Below, one piece after another: positions 9,236 to 17,155 of a stretch of DNA of 64,000 bases. Within the stretch, counting starts at the first letter, position 1; each line of letters starts with the position of its first letter. The notes under the pieces were generated by a model. It did no database searches. It saw only the letters and a program-made list of their open reading frames with translations, and was not told where the DNA came from. The position numbers and the translations under genes are program-made. This DNA comes from Sulfobacillus acidophilus DSM 10332 (lineage in GTDB: Bacteria > Bacillota > Sulfobacillia > Sulfobacillales > Sulfobacillaceae), in contig CP003179.1 of the NCBI GenBank assembly GCA_000237975.1, forward strand, positions 2,572,270 through 2,636,269, read 5' to 3'.

Positions 9236-10147
9236 TTACGGTGTCAACACCCGCCAAACCGCAATCCACATGACATTCAGCGACGTCAGGGGAATCAGCA
9301 CTTTCCACCCCAACGCCATTAAATGGTCAGGACGGATGCGGGGCCACGCCGCCCGAAGCCAGATGACGACGGAAACGACCGCCATGATTTTGAGAGCCAG
9401 CCACCATACCGGACCCGCGCCGAGATAAAGCACGGCCATCAACCAGGCAAATAACAATAAGTGGGCATACTCCGATACGACAAACAGCGCGAAGCGCACA
9501 CCGCTATATTCCACGTGATAGCCCGCCACCAATTCGGACTCCGCTTCAGACAAGTCAAACGGCGGGCGGTGGGTTTCGGCTAACCCGGCAACGAAAAACC
9601 CCAGCGCACCCAACGGTTGACTGACAATATAGGGCAGATGGGCTTCATGTTGGGCAATGACGTGCAAGTTGAGTGATCCTGCGGCCAAGGCCGGGCCCAA
9701 GAGCGCCAAACTAAGCGGTACCTCGTAACTCACCATCTGGGCGGTGGCGCGCAGACTGCCGATGAGGGCATATTTGCTGTGCGAGCCAAACCCGGCGGCC
9801 AAAATCGCCAACACTTCCAAACTTAACACCGCACCCACAAACAATACGCCGATATTCAATTGCGGATCGAGTTCGGGCAACGCCGCAAATGCCACAAACA
9901 CGGGCACGAAAGCCCCGACGGGCGCCCAACGATAGAGTGTGTGGTGAGCCTGGTCGGGCAACACGTCGGATTTCGACAGCAATTTCACGATATCCGCCAG
10001 CGATTGCCATAACCCTTGCGGACCTACTCGATTGGGCCCCAACCGCACTTGCAATCGGGCGAGGAGTCGCCGCTCATACCACAGTAAAAACGCTGCGACC
10101 GGGGGCACGGCCAAGGCGCATCCGACAGCCGACAAAATATCCCTCAT
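9236..10147 (-). CDS. nuoH: NADH-quinone oxidoreductase subunit H
   Basis: A 303-residue membrane subunit with about eight helices that forms the quinone chamber with NuoB and NuoD. RLQVRLGPNRVGPQGLWQSL near residue 33 and the acidic loop LAETHRPPFDLSEAESELVA near residue 190 are the family hallmarks. The start overlaps the nuoD stop (ATGA). Gene order D-H-I, with G omitted, is typical of the 11-subunit form of the complex. Confidence 0.95.
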   Translation of the reverse strand: MRDILSAVGCALAVPPVAAFLLWYERRLLARLQVRLGPNRVGPQGLWQSLADIVKLLSKSDVLPDQAHHTLYRWAPVGAFVPVFVAFAALPELDPQLNIGVLFVGAVLSLEVLAILAAGFGSHSKYALIGSLRATAQMVSYEVPLSLALLGPALAAGSLNLHVIAQHEAHLPYIVSQPLGALGFFVAGLAETHRPPFDLSEAESELVAGYHVEYSGVRFALFVVSEYAHLLLFAWLMAVLYLGAGPVWWLALKIMAVVSVVIWLRAAWPRIRPDHLMALGWKVLIPLTSLNVMWIAVWRVLTP

Positions 10148-11265
10148 CGGTCGACCTCCCCCAGCACGATATCGATGCTCCCCAAAATGGCGATGGCGTC
10201 GGAGACCATATGGCCTCGTAACAGGTGTTCCAACGCCTCAAGATTGAATAAGCTGGGCGGTCGAATCTTCAGCCGTTTTGCGTGAGGGGTCCCATTCCCC
10301 ACGAGATACACGCCCAGTTCGCCACGGGGACCTTCCACGGCAAAATACGTCTCATCTTCGGGAAATTTAATGATCCGGGGAACTTTGGCCATAATGGGGC
10401 CGGTCGGTAATTTTTCGAGAAAGGTTTCCACCAGGTTTAACGACGTATCCAACTCATCCATCCGGACTTGATAGCGTGCCCAGGTATCTCCCGTCGTCCG
10501 GGTGACCACCGGCACCAAGACCTGTCGATAAATACCATAGGGTCGATGGCGGCGAAGATCGTAGGACACTCCGCTCGCGCGAAGCATGGGGCCGCTAAGC
10601 CCCATCCGGATCGCCAACGATCCGTCAATCACCCCGATGTCGTGAACCCGACGCCGAAATATCGCGTTATCTTCGATAAGGGTCCGATATTCACGAAATT
10701 TTGCCCGAAAATATCCAATGCCGACGGCGACTTTTTTCACCCACATGTCGGACGCATCGTAGCGTACGCCGCCAAACCGCATGAAATTGTAGGTGAGGCG
10801 CGCGCCTGTGAGCTCCATCAACAAGTCCAAAATCATTTCGCGTTCACGAAAGGTATATAAAAAGGGGGATAAGGCGCCCACATCCAAGAGAAAGGTGCCT
10901 AGCCATAAAAGATGGCTGGCTATCCGGTTAAGCTCCATGACAATCCCGCGCAACACCTCCGCCCGGGGTGGCGCCTCCAGAGCCAACAACCTTTCGCCCG
11001 CTCCGATATAGGCCATTTCATCAAACATCGCCGCCAAATAATCCCAACGATCCGGATAGGGTTGATATTGTACGGCGGTCCGCCGTTCCGCTAATTTCTC
11101 GAATCCCCGATGCAGATATCCCATATGGGGAGTGACTCCGACGATCGTCTCGCCTTGGAGATGAAGTACCACCCGAAATACGCCGTGTGTACTCGGATGT
11201 TGGGGGCCTAAATTCAAAATAAGCTCTTCGTGACGAATGGTCGGCGGCGGTAGAATTTTGCTCAT
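10144..11265 (-). CDS. nuoD: NADH-quinone oxidoreductase subunit D
   Basis: A 373-residue peripheral 49-kDa-type subunit. LNLGPQHPSTHGVFRVVLHL near residue 18 contains the quinone-site histidine loop, followed by GYLHRGFEKLAE. No NiFe-binding cysteine pairs of the hydrogenase ancestors are present. It is not fused to NuoC. It overlaps nuoC and nuoH by 4 nt each. Confidence 0.96.
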   Translation of the reverse strand: MSKILPPPTIRHEELILNLGPQHPSTHGVFRVVLHLQGETIVGVTPHMGYLHRGFEKLAERRTAVQYQPYPDRWDYLAAMFDEMAYIGAGERLLALEAPPRAEVLRGIVMELNRIASHLLWLGTFLLDVGALSPFLYTFREREMILDLLMELTGARLTYNFMRFGGVRYDASDMWVKKVAVGIGYFRAKFREYRTLIEDNAIFRRRVHDIGVIDGSLAIRMGLSGPMLRASGVSYDLRRHRPYGIYRQVLVPVVTRTTGDTWARYQVRMDELDTSLNLVETFLEKLPTGPIMAKVPRIIKFPEDETYFAVEGPRGELGVYLVGNGTPHAKRLKIRPPSLFNLEALEHLLRGHMVSDAIAILGSIDIVLGEVDR

Positions 11266-11639
11266 TGAATGTCACCGTCCCAAAGGGTGTAACGTTTTCG
11301 CAGCGGATGTCCCTGAAATCCGTCCGGCAACAACAGGCGTCGTAAATCCGGGTGCCCTTCGTAGAACACGCCGAAGAGGTCATAGACTTCCCGTTCCTGG
11401 AAATTGAAGCCGGGTACCAACGGAGTTAATGAAGACACGCGAAGATCATCATCGTCTAACCGAACGGCCAGCATGACCTCGGACTCGCCCGGCGGGCCGA
11501 GGGCTCGAAACAGATAGACCAGCTCCACGCCCTCACCGTGATCGACGGCCGTATGCAACACCGGATAACGAAATCCCTCGTCTAAGAGACCACGAACGGC
11601 GTCTAGAAGCCGGTTTTTGTCCACATCATAGCGCCTCAT
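11262..11639 (-). CDS. nuoC: NADH-quinone oxidoreductase subunit C
   Basis: A 125-residue 30-kDa-type subunit, shorter than the roughly 170-200 residues common elsewhere but including the signature [20 protein letters not shown] near residue 78 and [11 protein letters not shown] near residue 110. The missing length is at the N-terminus. It lies between nuoB and nuoD with 4-nt overlaps on both sides. Confidence 0.92.
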   Translation of the reverse strand: MRRYDVDKNRLLDAVRGLLDEGFRYPVLHTAVDHGEGVELVYLFRALGPPGESEVMLAVRLDDDDLRVSSLTPLVPGFNFQEREVYDLFGVFYEGHPDLRRLLLPDGFQGHPLRKRYTLWDGDIQ

Positions 11640-12166
11640 GCGTCACCCTCCGACCAAAACGGGTAACGGCGCGTCTCGGCCGGCAATCGCCTCTCCGGAA
11701 TGACCGGCTTACCGGTAATTTTTTCTTGCAACCGAAAAATGCCCCACATGAGGGCTTCCGGGCGGGGAGGACAACCGGGCACATAAATGTCGACCGGCAC
11801 AATATGGTCCACTCCTTTCACGACGCTATACACGTCGAAAAACGGACCGCCGGACGTGGCGCACGCCCCCATGCTGATGACATAGCGCGGTTCCGGCATT
11901 TGTTCATATAAGCGCCGGAGAACCGGAGCCATCTTTTGGGTTACGGTACCGGACACGATCATGACGTCGGCTTGACGGGGACTAGCCCGGAATACCATCC
12001 CAAAGCGATCTAAATCATAATCGGAAGATCCGGTTGTCATCATTTCGATGGCACAACACGCCAGCCCAAACGTTAACGGCCAAAGAGACGATTTACGGGC
12101 CCATGCCACCAACTCTTTTAACGGGGCAAAAAACACCTGCCGCTCAAGCGAGCCGGCTACATCCAT
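11636..12166 (-). CDS. nuoB: NADH-quinone oxidoreductase subunit B (N2 cluster)
   Basis: A 176-residue subunit carrying the terminal [4Fe-4S] cluster N2. The tandem cysteines in [11 protein letters not shown] near residue 37, the cysteine in [12 protein letters not shown] and that in [16 protein letters not shown] near residue 133 are the four ligands. It overlaps the end of nuoA by 10 nt and nuoC by 4 nt. Confidence 0.96.
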   Translation of the reverse strand: MDVAGSLERQVFFAPLKELVAWARKSSLWPLTFGLACCAIEMMTTGSSDYDLDRFGMVFRASPRQADVMIVSGTVTQKMAPVLRRLYEQMPEPRYVISMGACATSGGPFFDVYSVVKGVDHIVPVDIYVPGCPPRPEALMWGIFRLQEKITGKPVIPERRLPAETRRYPFWSEGDA

Positions 12167-12513
12167 GTCAGAACCCCCTTTTTCCAGGCATAGACGAGCC
12201 CAAACAATAACATCGCCATAAACACCACCGCTTGGAGGCCCAACATCGGGGGCACGCGGTTCATCGCATCGGCCCAGGGATATAACACGGCCGTCTCGGC
12301 ATCGAACAACACAAAAATTAGCGCATAAAGGTAATACCGGACATATTGCGGTTGCCAGGTATCCCCTTCGGGTTGAATGCCCGATTCGTAGGGTCGGCCC
12401 ATCGCACCGTTAGACAACGCGGTCGGTAACCGAAGCCAGCGGCCGACCCGTTCCATCGATAGCGGAATCATTACGCCGAACGCCAAAAAAAGCACCAACG
12501 TGAGGCCGATCAT
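12157..12513 (-). CDS. nuoA: NADH-quinone oxidoreductase subunit A
   Basis: A 118-residue membrane subunit with three helices and the first gene of the nuo operon. [20 protein letters not shown] near residue 43 and [15 protein letters not shown] near residue 72 are the conserved loop and acidic helix. GGGGAGGA precedes the ATG. The operon promoter should lie in the AT-rich stretch upstream (12530-12700); a possible minus-strand -10 TATAAG is at about 12548-12553, but I see no convincing -35. Confidence 0.94.
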   Translation of the reverse strand: MIGLTLVLFLAFGVMIPLSMERVGRWLRLPTALSNGAMGRPYESGIQPEGDTWQPQYVRYYLYALIFVLFDAETAVLYPWADAMNRVPPMLGLQAVVFMAMLLFGLVYAWKKGVLTWM

Positions 12514-12695
12514 GAAATCCTCCCCTTACGGTATCGCAAGTTCACCCGCTTATAGTTCTCTCGTGCTATGCTGATTAAATCCTGATGGTTTTTTCTTCGG
12601 CTCAATAGGCCCGCAATGGAATGAACTTTTGGGTGTGGGATATCGTCCATCCTATATAGTCTGAATTAAAATTGCAATACCTAAAAAATAAATAC

Positions 12696-12724
12696 TTGAC
12701 TTTTTCCGAAAATATTAGCAGAAT
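12696..12724 (+). promoter_or_regulatory. Predicted sigma-A-type promoter of the ferredoxin operon
   Basis: TTGACT at 12696-12701 and CAGAAT at 12719-12724 with a 17-nt spacer (5/6 and 4/6 matches to TTGACA/TATAAT) inside an AT-rich tract. A start near 12731 is predicted, which would place the palindrome at 12734-12753 immediately downstream of the start. Prediction only. Confidence 0.5.
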
Positions 12725-12733
12725 GGGTCCCAA

Positions 12734-12760
12734 CTAAAGAACTAGTTCTTTAGAACTAGA
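12734..12760. promoter_or_regulatory. Nested palindromic operator candidate
   Basis: ctaaagaactagttctttag (12734-12753) is a perfect 20-nt palindrome. It overlaps a second inverted repeat, ctagttct-tt-agaactag (12742-12759). The two share half-sites, as in operators that bind two repressor dimers. The position just downstream of the predicted start of the plus-strand operon fits a repressor site. The regulator is not identified. Confidence 0.55.
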
Positions 12761-12949
12761 CCTTTAGCTACCCGGACCATACCGTTCGCGATACCCAAGC
12801 CGCCTATTCCCGGCTTTCATGTAGACAACAGCGCCGTTCCGCGACGCTTGGCACCCCTTGTCCGACCCGCCCGAAAAGGGCCAACGAGAGCGGCCAGCCC
12901 CTCTTTGCCTGGGGGATAGGAAGAGTCATTCCAACAGGGAGGTTTCGTC

Positions 12950-13156
12950 ATGCCCAATCCGCACGATAAGAGCCCGACCCAAGGTTTTGACCGAGGATAC
13001 GGAGCCATCGGGGCCCTCTTGCTAGGGCTTTTGTTTCTCAGCATCAAATCACAGTCGGCCGGCTTGATTGCGCTCGTGTTGTTGACGGTGATGCTCTGGG
13101 TCAGTGTCGGAGCCGCCATGTTAATCAGTCGGTTTAACCAAGGGAGATGGGAATAA
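12950..13156 (+). CDS. Small two-helix membrane protein, unknown family
   Basis: A 68-residue protein. A polar N-terminus (about 17 residues) is followed by two hydrophobic helices, roughly residues 19-33 and 40-60, and a short basic tail. An AGGGAGGT site precedes the ATG. The stop overlaps the start of the membrane iron-sulfur protein as TAATG, so the two are probably translationally coupled and may form a complex. No family is recognised. It opens a five-gene operon with ferredoxins and is a plausible small accessory subunit (inference). Confidence 0.75.
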   Translation: MPNPHDKSPTQGFDRGYGAIGALLLGLLFLSIKSQSAGLIALVLLTVMLWVSVGAAMLISRFNQGRWE

Positions 13157-14964
13157 TGGCCACATCCGAAAAACCGATTCCCCTCTCCTCGCCCTACTCC
13201 AAGCCCCTCTATAAGTGGCTGGACCGCCTCATCCCGGTCGGTTTGGCGGGATTTATGCTGTTGGTGTTTTTTGACTATAGCTGGTGGGTTGTCCATTCGC
13301 CCCGTCCGATTGCCACCTGGCGCCGGATCATCTTTTTCTCGATCTGGATTCCCACCACGTTGTTTTACGTCAGCTTAGGCCTGAAAGACATCATCCAAAA
13401 TTGGAACGGGCGGTGGGAATTTGCCGGCCCCAAGCCACGTCCGCCCCACGCGGACACCATCGGTACCCAAAAGGTCATATTACAGCAAGACTACTTTCGC
13501 ACGGTGAGCGGAAAGCGTGTCGATCTCAGCCAAAACGCCTTTTTCCGATGGTTATTTCACCGGCGATGGTACCAGTTTGCCGCCCAGTTGCCGAACGTGA
13601 TCATCTTCAACATCGTCATTATTGCCGGGTTAATGGGGACGGTGAACCCCAACCTGAATTTCGGTACCGTGATTACATGGTACCTGTGGTTTGGCGTATT
13701 TTTCGCCCTCTGCTTAGGCATCGGTCGCGGGTGGTGTCTAATATGCCCCTTTAGCGCACAGGCCGAATGGGTACAACGGCTCGGTTTATTCAGTCGGCGT
13801 AAAAAACTCTTCACCTTGGGACGGAAATGGCCGCAGAAGTATTCCACTGTGCTAATTTCCGTATTTTTCTTTATGACGCTGACCTGGACCGAAGAATTCT
13901 ACAACGTGGCGGGACCCGGCTTGCCGATTTTTACCGCAGCCTTGGTGGCCGGTATTATCCTCTGGGATCTCTTCTATGCCTTGGTCTTCGAACGCCGATC
14001 ATTTTGCCATTACGGTTGCCCGTTGGCCGCGGTGATTGGGGCCACCTCGGCTATCGCACCGTTTGAAGGATTCCGGGCCAAAGACCGTTCCCTCTGTAAA
14101 ACCTGTACGACCAAGGAGTGCATGCGCGGCAGTGATCGGAGTTATGGCTGCGGCTGGTTCGAGTACCCGGGCAGTATGACATCGAATTTCAACTGTGGCC
14201 TTACCGGAGAGTGTTTTAAGGGATGCCCCTATGAAAACGTCGGCCTCTCCGTCCACGCTCCCTTAAAAGAAGCCTATCAACCCAAGAAAAAGCGGTTTGA
14301 CGTCGCCCTGAGCGTCACGCTCATGATGGGAACCCTGTTTTTCGAGGTGATTAACGCCACCCCCACCTACGGGGTGTTCGACACCTGGCTTTCTCGGGTC
14401 ACCGGATGGACTCGTATCGCCCAGATTTTACACACCCAGCTTCAAGGCTATCCGAATCCCCTGGATTTCTTCGGGATTATCCTCGTCTGGCCCTTGGCCG
14501 CCTGGGGATTGACCCGATTAGCCGCGGTCTTCAGCCGCGGAACGCTCACCGCGCGCGAGCTGTTCACACGCTATATGTACGGCTGGATTCCCCTGTTCGG
14601 CCTAGGCATTTTTGCCCGGCAACTACCGAAAGTGCTTACCAATGCCGCCACCATCATTCCCGTCTTATCCGACCCGTTCGGCTTCGGCTGGAACATGCTG
14701 GGGACAGCCACCGGGGTGCATACCCGTAGTGTGGCGCCGGACTGGATCTTATGGGTTCAGGTGGCTCTGGTCATCATTGGCGGGCTTTCGGGCCTTTTCA
14801 TTACCCGGAAAATTACCCAACTGGACTACCACAATAAACCCGGTGCCAAAGCCATCGATGCCTTGATGAACGGAATCGTGCTTATTCAAACCGTCGCGTT
14901 GGCCGCACTGTATGTCGATATTGCCGCCCAGAATCCCGGTCACCCCTTTTCCCCGCCATTTTAA
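13156..14964 (+). CDS. Polytopic membrane iron-sulfur protein, NapH/NosR/CcoG-like
   Basis: A 602-residue membrane protein with about 10 hydrophobic segments. Cysteine clusters face the loops: GRGWCLICPFSAQAEW near residue 195, SFCHYGCPLAAVIG near residue 280, then a cysteine-rich soluble stretch with CKTCTTKECMRGSDRSYGC and NCGLTGECFKGCPYENV between about residues 310 and 360. The first two resemble the CxxxCP motifs of the NapH/NosR/CcoG ferredoxin-type membrane proteins; the later spacing (Cx5Cx3CP) departs from a standard ferredoxin motif. The start at 13156 was preferred over 13147 because of its ribosome-site spacing. The following genes are ferredoxins, so a role in moving electrons between ferredoxin and the quinone pool is likely but inferred. 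Confidence 0.75.
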   Translation: MATSEKPIPLSSPYSKPLYKWLDRLIPVGLAGFMLLVFFDYSWWVVHSPRPIATWRRIIFFSIWIPTTLFYVSLGLKDIIQNWNGRWEFAGPKPRPPHADTIGTQKVILQQDYFRTVSGKRVDLSQNAFFRWLFHRRWYQFAAQLPNVIIFNIVIIAGLMGTVNPNLNFGTVITWYLWFGVFFALCLGIGRGWCLICPFSAQAEWVQRLGLFSRRKKLFTLGRKWPQKYSTVLISVFFFMTLTWTEEFYNVAGPGLPIFTAALVAGIILWDLFYALVFERRSFCHYGCPLAAVIGATSAIAPFEGFRAKDRSLCKTCTTKECMRGSDRSYGCGWFEYPGSMTSNFNCGLTGECFKGCPYENVGLSVHAPLKEAYQPKKKRFDVALSVTLMMGTLFFEVINATPTYGVFDTWLSRVTGWTRIAQILHTQLQGYPNPLDFFGIILVWPLAAWGLTRLAAVFSRGTLTARELFTRYMYGWIPLFGLGIFARQLPKVLTNAATIIPVLSDPFGFGWNMLGTATGVHTRSVAPDWILWVQVALVIIGGLSGLFITRKITQLDYHNKPGAKAIDALMNGIVLIQTVALAALYVDIAAQNPGHPFSPPF

Positions 14965-14985
14965 ACGGTTAGGAGGTTTTTACCC

Positions 14986-15309
14986 ATGTCCACCTGGACT
15001 CTAACGGTACCTACGGTCAATCACGAGCGCTGTGTGGGATGCGAGTTATGCACCCGGGCGTGCGGGGTCACTCACGCCATTAATTTAAACTTGGAGCATA
15101 ACTGGGTCGAAGTCTCCGAAGAACTGTGTTGGGCCTGTGGGGCTTGTACCCGCATGTGTCCCTTTAGCGCCATTACCTTGCCGGACTGGGTGGAACCCAA
15201 TAAAGCGTTACGAGATGCCATTTATGCCCGAACCCGCAAGCCGAAAAAACGGCATGACGCCCCGGAACCCTTGACCGCCGAAACCGATTTGACCGAAAGC
15301 CTCTCATAA
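14986..15309 (+). CDS. Dicluster 2x[4Fe-4S] ferredoxin
   Basis: A 107-residue soluble protein. CVGCELCTRAC near residue 16 and CWACGACTRMCP near residue 46 are two complete four-cysteine motifs. The first lacks the usual proline after the fourth cysteine. A charged 35-residue C-terminal tail follows and has no recognised function. An AGGAGG site precedes the ATG. It lies 21 nt after the membrane iron-sulfur protein and 21 nt before a second ferredoxin, so it is probably an electron carrier of that system. Confidence 0.88.
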   Translation: MSTWTLTVPTVNHERCVGCELCTRACGVTHAINLNLEHNWVEVSEELCWACGACTRMCPFSAITLPDWVEPNKALRDAIYARTRKPKKRHDAPEPLTAETDLTESLS

Positions 15310-15330
15310 ATCCCAGAAAGGAGACTCTAA

Positions 15331-15606
15331 ATGGCTCACGTGATTACGGATCTTTGCCAAGGGACTAAAGACCAAAGTTGCGTGGAGGTATGCCCGGTCG
15401 ACTGTATTCATCCGGCTTCCTCCATTGACGGGGTTGCCGAATATGAGTCCACCCCGCAGCTCTACATTGATCCCAACACCTGCATTGACTGTGGAGCCTG
15501 CGTACCGGTCTGTCCGGTCGGTGCCATTGCCATGCAAGATGATCTAACGCCCGAACAACAACCGTTTATCGAAATCAATGCGGCCTATTTTCGCATTCCG
15601 AGGTGA
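15331..15606 (+). CDS. Ferredoxin, 7Fe ([3Fe-4S][4Fe-4S]) type
   Basis: A 91-residue ferredoxin. Its N-terminal MAHVITDLCQGTKDQSCVEV followed by CP and its central CIDCGACVPVCPVGAI are typical of the 7Fe/FdxA class, in which the first motif (Cx7Cx3CP) holds a [3Fe-4S] cluster and the second a [4Fe-4S] cluster. It is followed 4 nt later by the HesB-like gene. A paralogue with the same framework is encoded convergently at 15998-16267. Physiological partners are not shown by the sequence; the gene order suggests the membrane iron-sulfur protein. Confidence 0.9.
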   Translation: MAHVITDLCQGTKDQSCVEVCPVDCIHPASSIDGVAEYESTPQLYIDPNTCIDCGACVPVCPVGAIAMQDDLTPEQQPFIEINAAYFRIPR

Positions 15607-15610
15607 TACG

Positions 15611-15931
15611 ATGGCGATTCGTTTAGAAATTACCCCCGATGCGCATGACGCGTTTTTACGTCTCGAACCCACTCGCGAAGGCGACTATATTCGCGTTCAA
15701 GTCGGTCCGTCTTGTGGATGCGGCAAAACCGGATTTCAAATGATCTGGGAATCGCAGAAGAAATGGGGCGATACGGTCATCCGCCACACCCCTATTCCGC
15801 TTGTGCTGGATCGTCAAGCCCGAGCAGCGCTGAAGGGGGCCATTATCGACTATTCGAACGACCCCGTAAAACAAGGTTTTCGGATTGAGGCCCCCGAGAT
15901 GCGTTCGAGTTGCGGATGCGGCCATTCGTAA
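15611..15931 (+). CDS. HesB/IscA-like iron-sulfur carrier protein
   Basis: A 106-residue protein with VGPSCGCGKTGFQMIWES near residue 33 and a C-terminal SSCGCGHS. The terminal CGCG resembles the conserved cysteines of A-type Fe-S carriers of the HesB group, here doubled by an extra N-terminal CGCG. The start at 15611 has a GAGGTGA site that overlaps the end of the ferredoxin gene. As the last gene of a ferredoxin operon it probably helps deliver clusters to the operon's own products (inference). Confidence 0.75.
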   Translation: MAIRLEITPDAHDAFLRLEPTREGDYIRVQVGPSCGCGKTGFQMIWESQKKWGDTVIRHTPIPLVLDRQARAALKGAIIDYSNDPVKQGFRIEAPEMRSSCGCGHS

Positions 15932-15951
15932 CGCATTTCGCCTGGATGATG

Positions 15952-15983
15952 GAGGGGCGGGATGTCGAATCCCGCCCCTCTTT
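15952..15983 (+). terminator. Intrinsic terminator of the ferredoxin operon
   Basis: An 11-bp GC-rich stem (gaggggcggga with tcccgcccctc), a 7-nt loop and a short T tract, placed 21 nt after the HesB-like stop and before the convergent ferredoxin gene. Confidence 0.85.
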
Positions 15984-15997
15984 CCGTGATGGACCAT

Positions 15998-16267
15998 TCA
16001 TGCATGATAGAAACGGCGATTCTCCTCAATAGACGCTTCCTCTTCCGGAGGTACCTCATCCATATAAAAAATGGCCTCGACCGGACAGACCGGAACACAC
16101 GCCCCACAATCGATACAAACCTCCGGATCAATATAAAGTTGCGGAGACGCCGCAAAAGCCTCCGGTCCGTCAATATCGCTGGCCGGATGGATGCAGTCGA
16201 CCGGGCAAACCTCCACACACGATTGATCTTTCGTTCCCACGCAACGTGACGTAATCACGTGCGGCAT
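15998..16267 (-). CDS. Ferredoxin, 7Fe type, second copy
   Basis: An 89-residue ferredoxin sharing long blocks with the one at 15331-15606, for instance GTKDQSCVEVCPVDCIHPAS and CIDCGACVPVCPV, so it is a clear paralogue. The C-terminal thirds differ and are acidic here (VPPEEEASIEEN). It is encoded in the opposite direction and follows the cupin gene by 13 nt, so it is under separate control from the first copy. Confidence 0.92.
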   Translation of the reverse strand: MPHVITSRCVGTKDQSCVEVCPVDCIHPASDIDGPEAFAASPQLYIDPEVCIDCGACVPVCPVEAIFYMDEVPPEEEASIEENRRFYHA

Positions 16268-16280
16268 CCCAACCCCTCCT

Positions 16281-16628
16281 TCATGACAACCCCAGGTCCT
16301 CTTTTAACGAATGGTAACGCGGATGGGGCACAATGATTAACTGTACCAGGGCATCGTCTTCCGCGGTAAATCCGTGACGTACCCCTGCTTGCAATACCAC
16401 CGTCTCCCCCGCCCGAAGGAAAAACGATTCGGTACCGGCTGTCATCCAAATAGCGCCCGTAAGCACCTGGATCATCACTTGACTGCTTGTCTCATGCTCT
16501 TTTAAGGCTTGCCCGGCTTTTAGCCCAAACCAAACCACCGCCGCATGCGGCGCGTCGTAGCGATGAGTCACGGTTATATGATCGGGGTGAAACAACGCGG
16601 GATCCTCGATACTCCACCGCTCCTTCAT
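16281..16628 (-). CDS. Cupin-domain protein
   Basis: A 115-residue single-domain cupin. GLKAGQALKEHETSSQVMIQ near residue 34 and the segment around LRAGETVVLQAGVRHGFTAE near residue 72 give the two beta-barrel motifs with a metal-site histidine and glutamate in the first and a histidine in the second. I chose the ATG at 16628 over a longer frame because of an AGGAAGG site and normal cupin length. Such small cupins are often dioxygenases or sensors; substrate unknown. Probably cotranscribed with the downstream ferredoxin. Confidence 0.75.
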   Translation of the reverse strand: MKERWSIEDPALFHPDHITVTHRYDAPHAAVVWFGLKAGQALKEHETSSQVMIQVLTGAIWMTAGTESFFLRAGETVVLQAGVRHGFTAEDDALVQLIIVPHPRYHSLKEDLGLS

Positions 16629-16742
16629 CCTATCATCCTTCCTGGCCTTTATCCCATTGGCAAAACCAGCATAGCGGGGTTCTGGGAGGAAAAACGTGAC
16701 CTTGCTCACAAAACTGCTGGTAAGACCGAAGCTTCCTCAAAT

Positions 16743-16758
16743 CGTGATCGCGATCACA
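16743..16758. promoter_or_regulatory. CRP/FNR-type binding site
   Basis: CGTGA-TCGCGA-TCACA matches 9 of 10 conserved bases of TGTGA-N6-TCACA, and its inner 14 nt are a perfect palindrome. It lies 144 nt before the DUF2249 gene and 115 nt before the cupin start on the other strand, in their shared intergenic region. Confidence 0.55.
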
Positions 16759-16901
16759 GCGTAGAACCGACGGTTACGATACCGTTTTATTGGTTTGACG
16801 CATCCTTACCCCATATAGCCGCCGGATGGATACAGCCTCGGTCGGCGATGCGTCGGACCGGGGAAAATCATGTACCCTTACACCAGAAGGAGGTATCACC
16901 G

Positions 16902-17144
16902 ATGGCGAACGACTCCCTCGTCTTGAACGCATGGCAATTTTCTGCCGCCATCCGACATGACGTCATCTTTCGCTTGTTAGCCGCCTTGCCGGTTGACCAA
17001 AGCCTTTTATTAATCAATGACCACGATCCTAAACCGTTATTTTACCAACTGGATGCGGAACAACCGGGACGTTTTCGCCGCGAATATCAAGACGCCCCGT
17101 CTTCCGACCATTTCGCCGTACGGATCACGCGAATCACCGCCTAA
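16902..17144 (+). CDS. DUF2249 domain protein
   Basis: An 80-residue soluble protein. The core LLALPVDQSLLLINDHDPKP, then LFYQLDAEQPGRFRREYQD, is the DUF2249 signature. Members are often linked to anaerobic or nitrogen-oxide metabolism genes and to CRP/FNR-type regulators, but their biochemical role is unsettled. An AGAAGGAGGT site precedes the ATG at 16902. The ABC transporter gene begins 11 nt after its stop, so the three genes form an operon. Confidence 0.85.
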   Translation: MANDSLVLNAWQFSAAIRHDVIFRLLAALPVDQSLLLINDHDPKPLFYQLDAEQPGRFRREYQDAPSSDHFAVRITRITA

Positions 17145-17155
17145 GGATGGAGCCA

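Larger units (their letters stand above)
12514..12949. other. Divergent intergenic region between nuoA and the iron-sulfur operon
   Basis: 436 nt without a credible gene. The nuoA-proximal half is AT-rich and should hold the minus-strand nuo promoter. The middle contains a plus-strand promoter and the nested palindromes listed separately. The last 200 nt are GC-richer and would form a long 5' leader for the gene at 12950. No riboswitch class was recognised. Confidence 0.6.

Noticed and set aside
12817-13296. 159-codon frame on the minus strand opposite the small membrane protein
   Set aside because: It overlaps two well-supported plus-strand genes, has no ribosome site and low-complexity, non-protein-like composition.
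16246-16264. Inverted repeat acgtga...tcacgt resembling a CRP/FNR site
   Set aside because: It lies inside the coding start of the ferredoxin at 15998-16267 (His-Val-Ile-Thr), and the paralogous ferredoxin start has similar codons, so coding constraint explains it.
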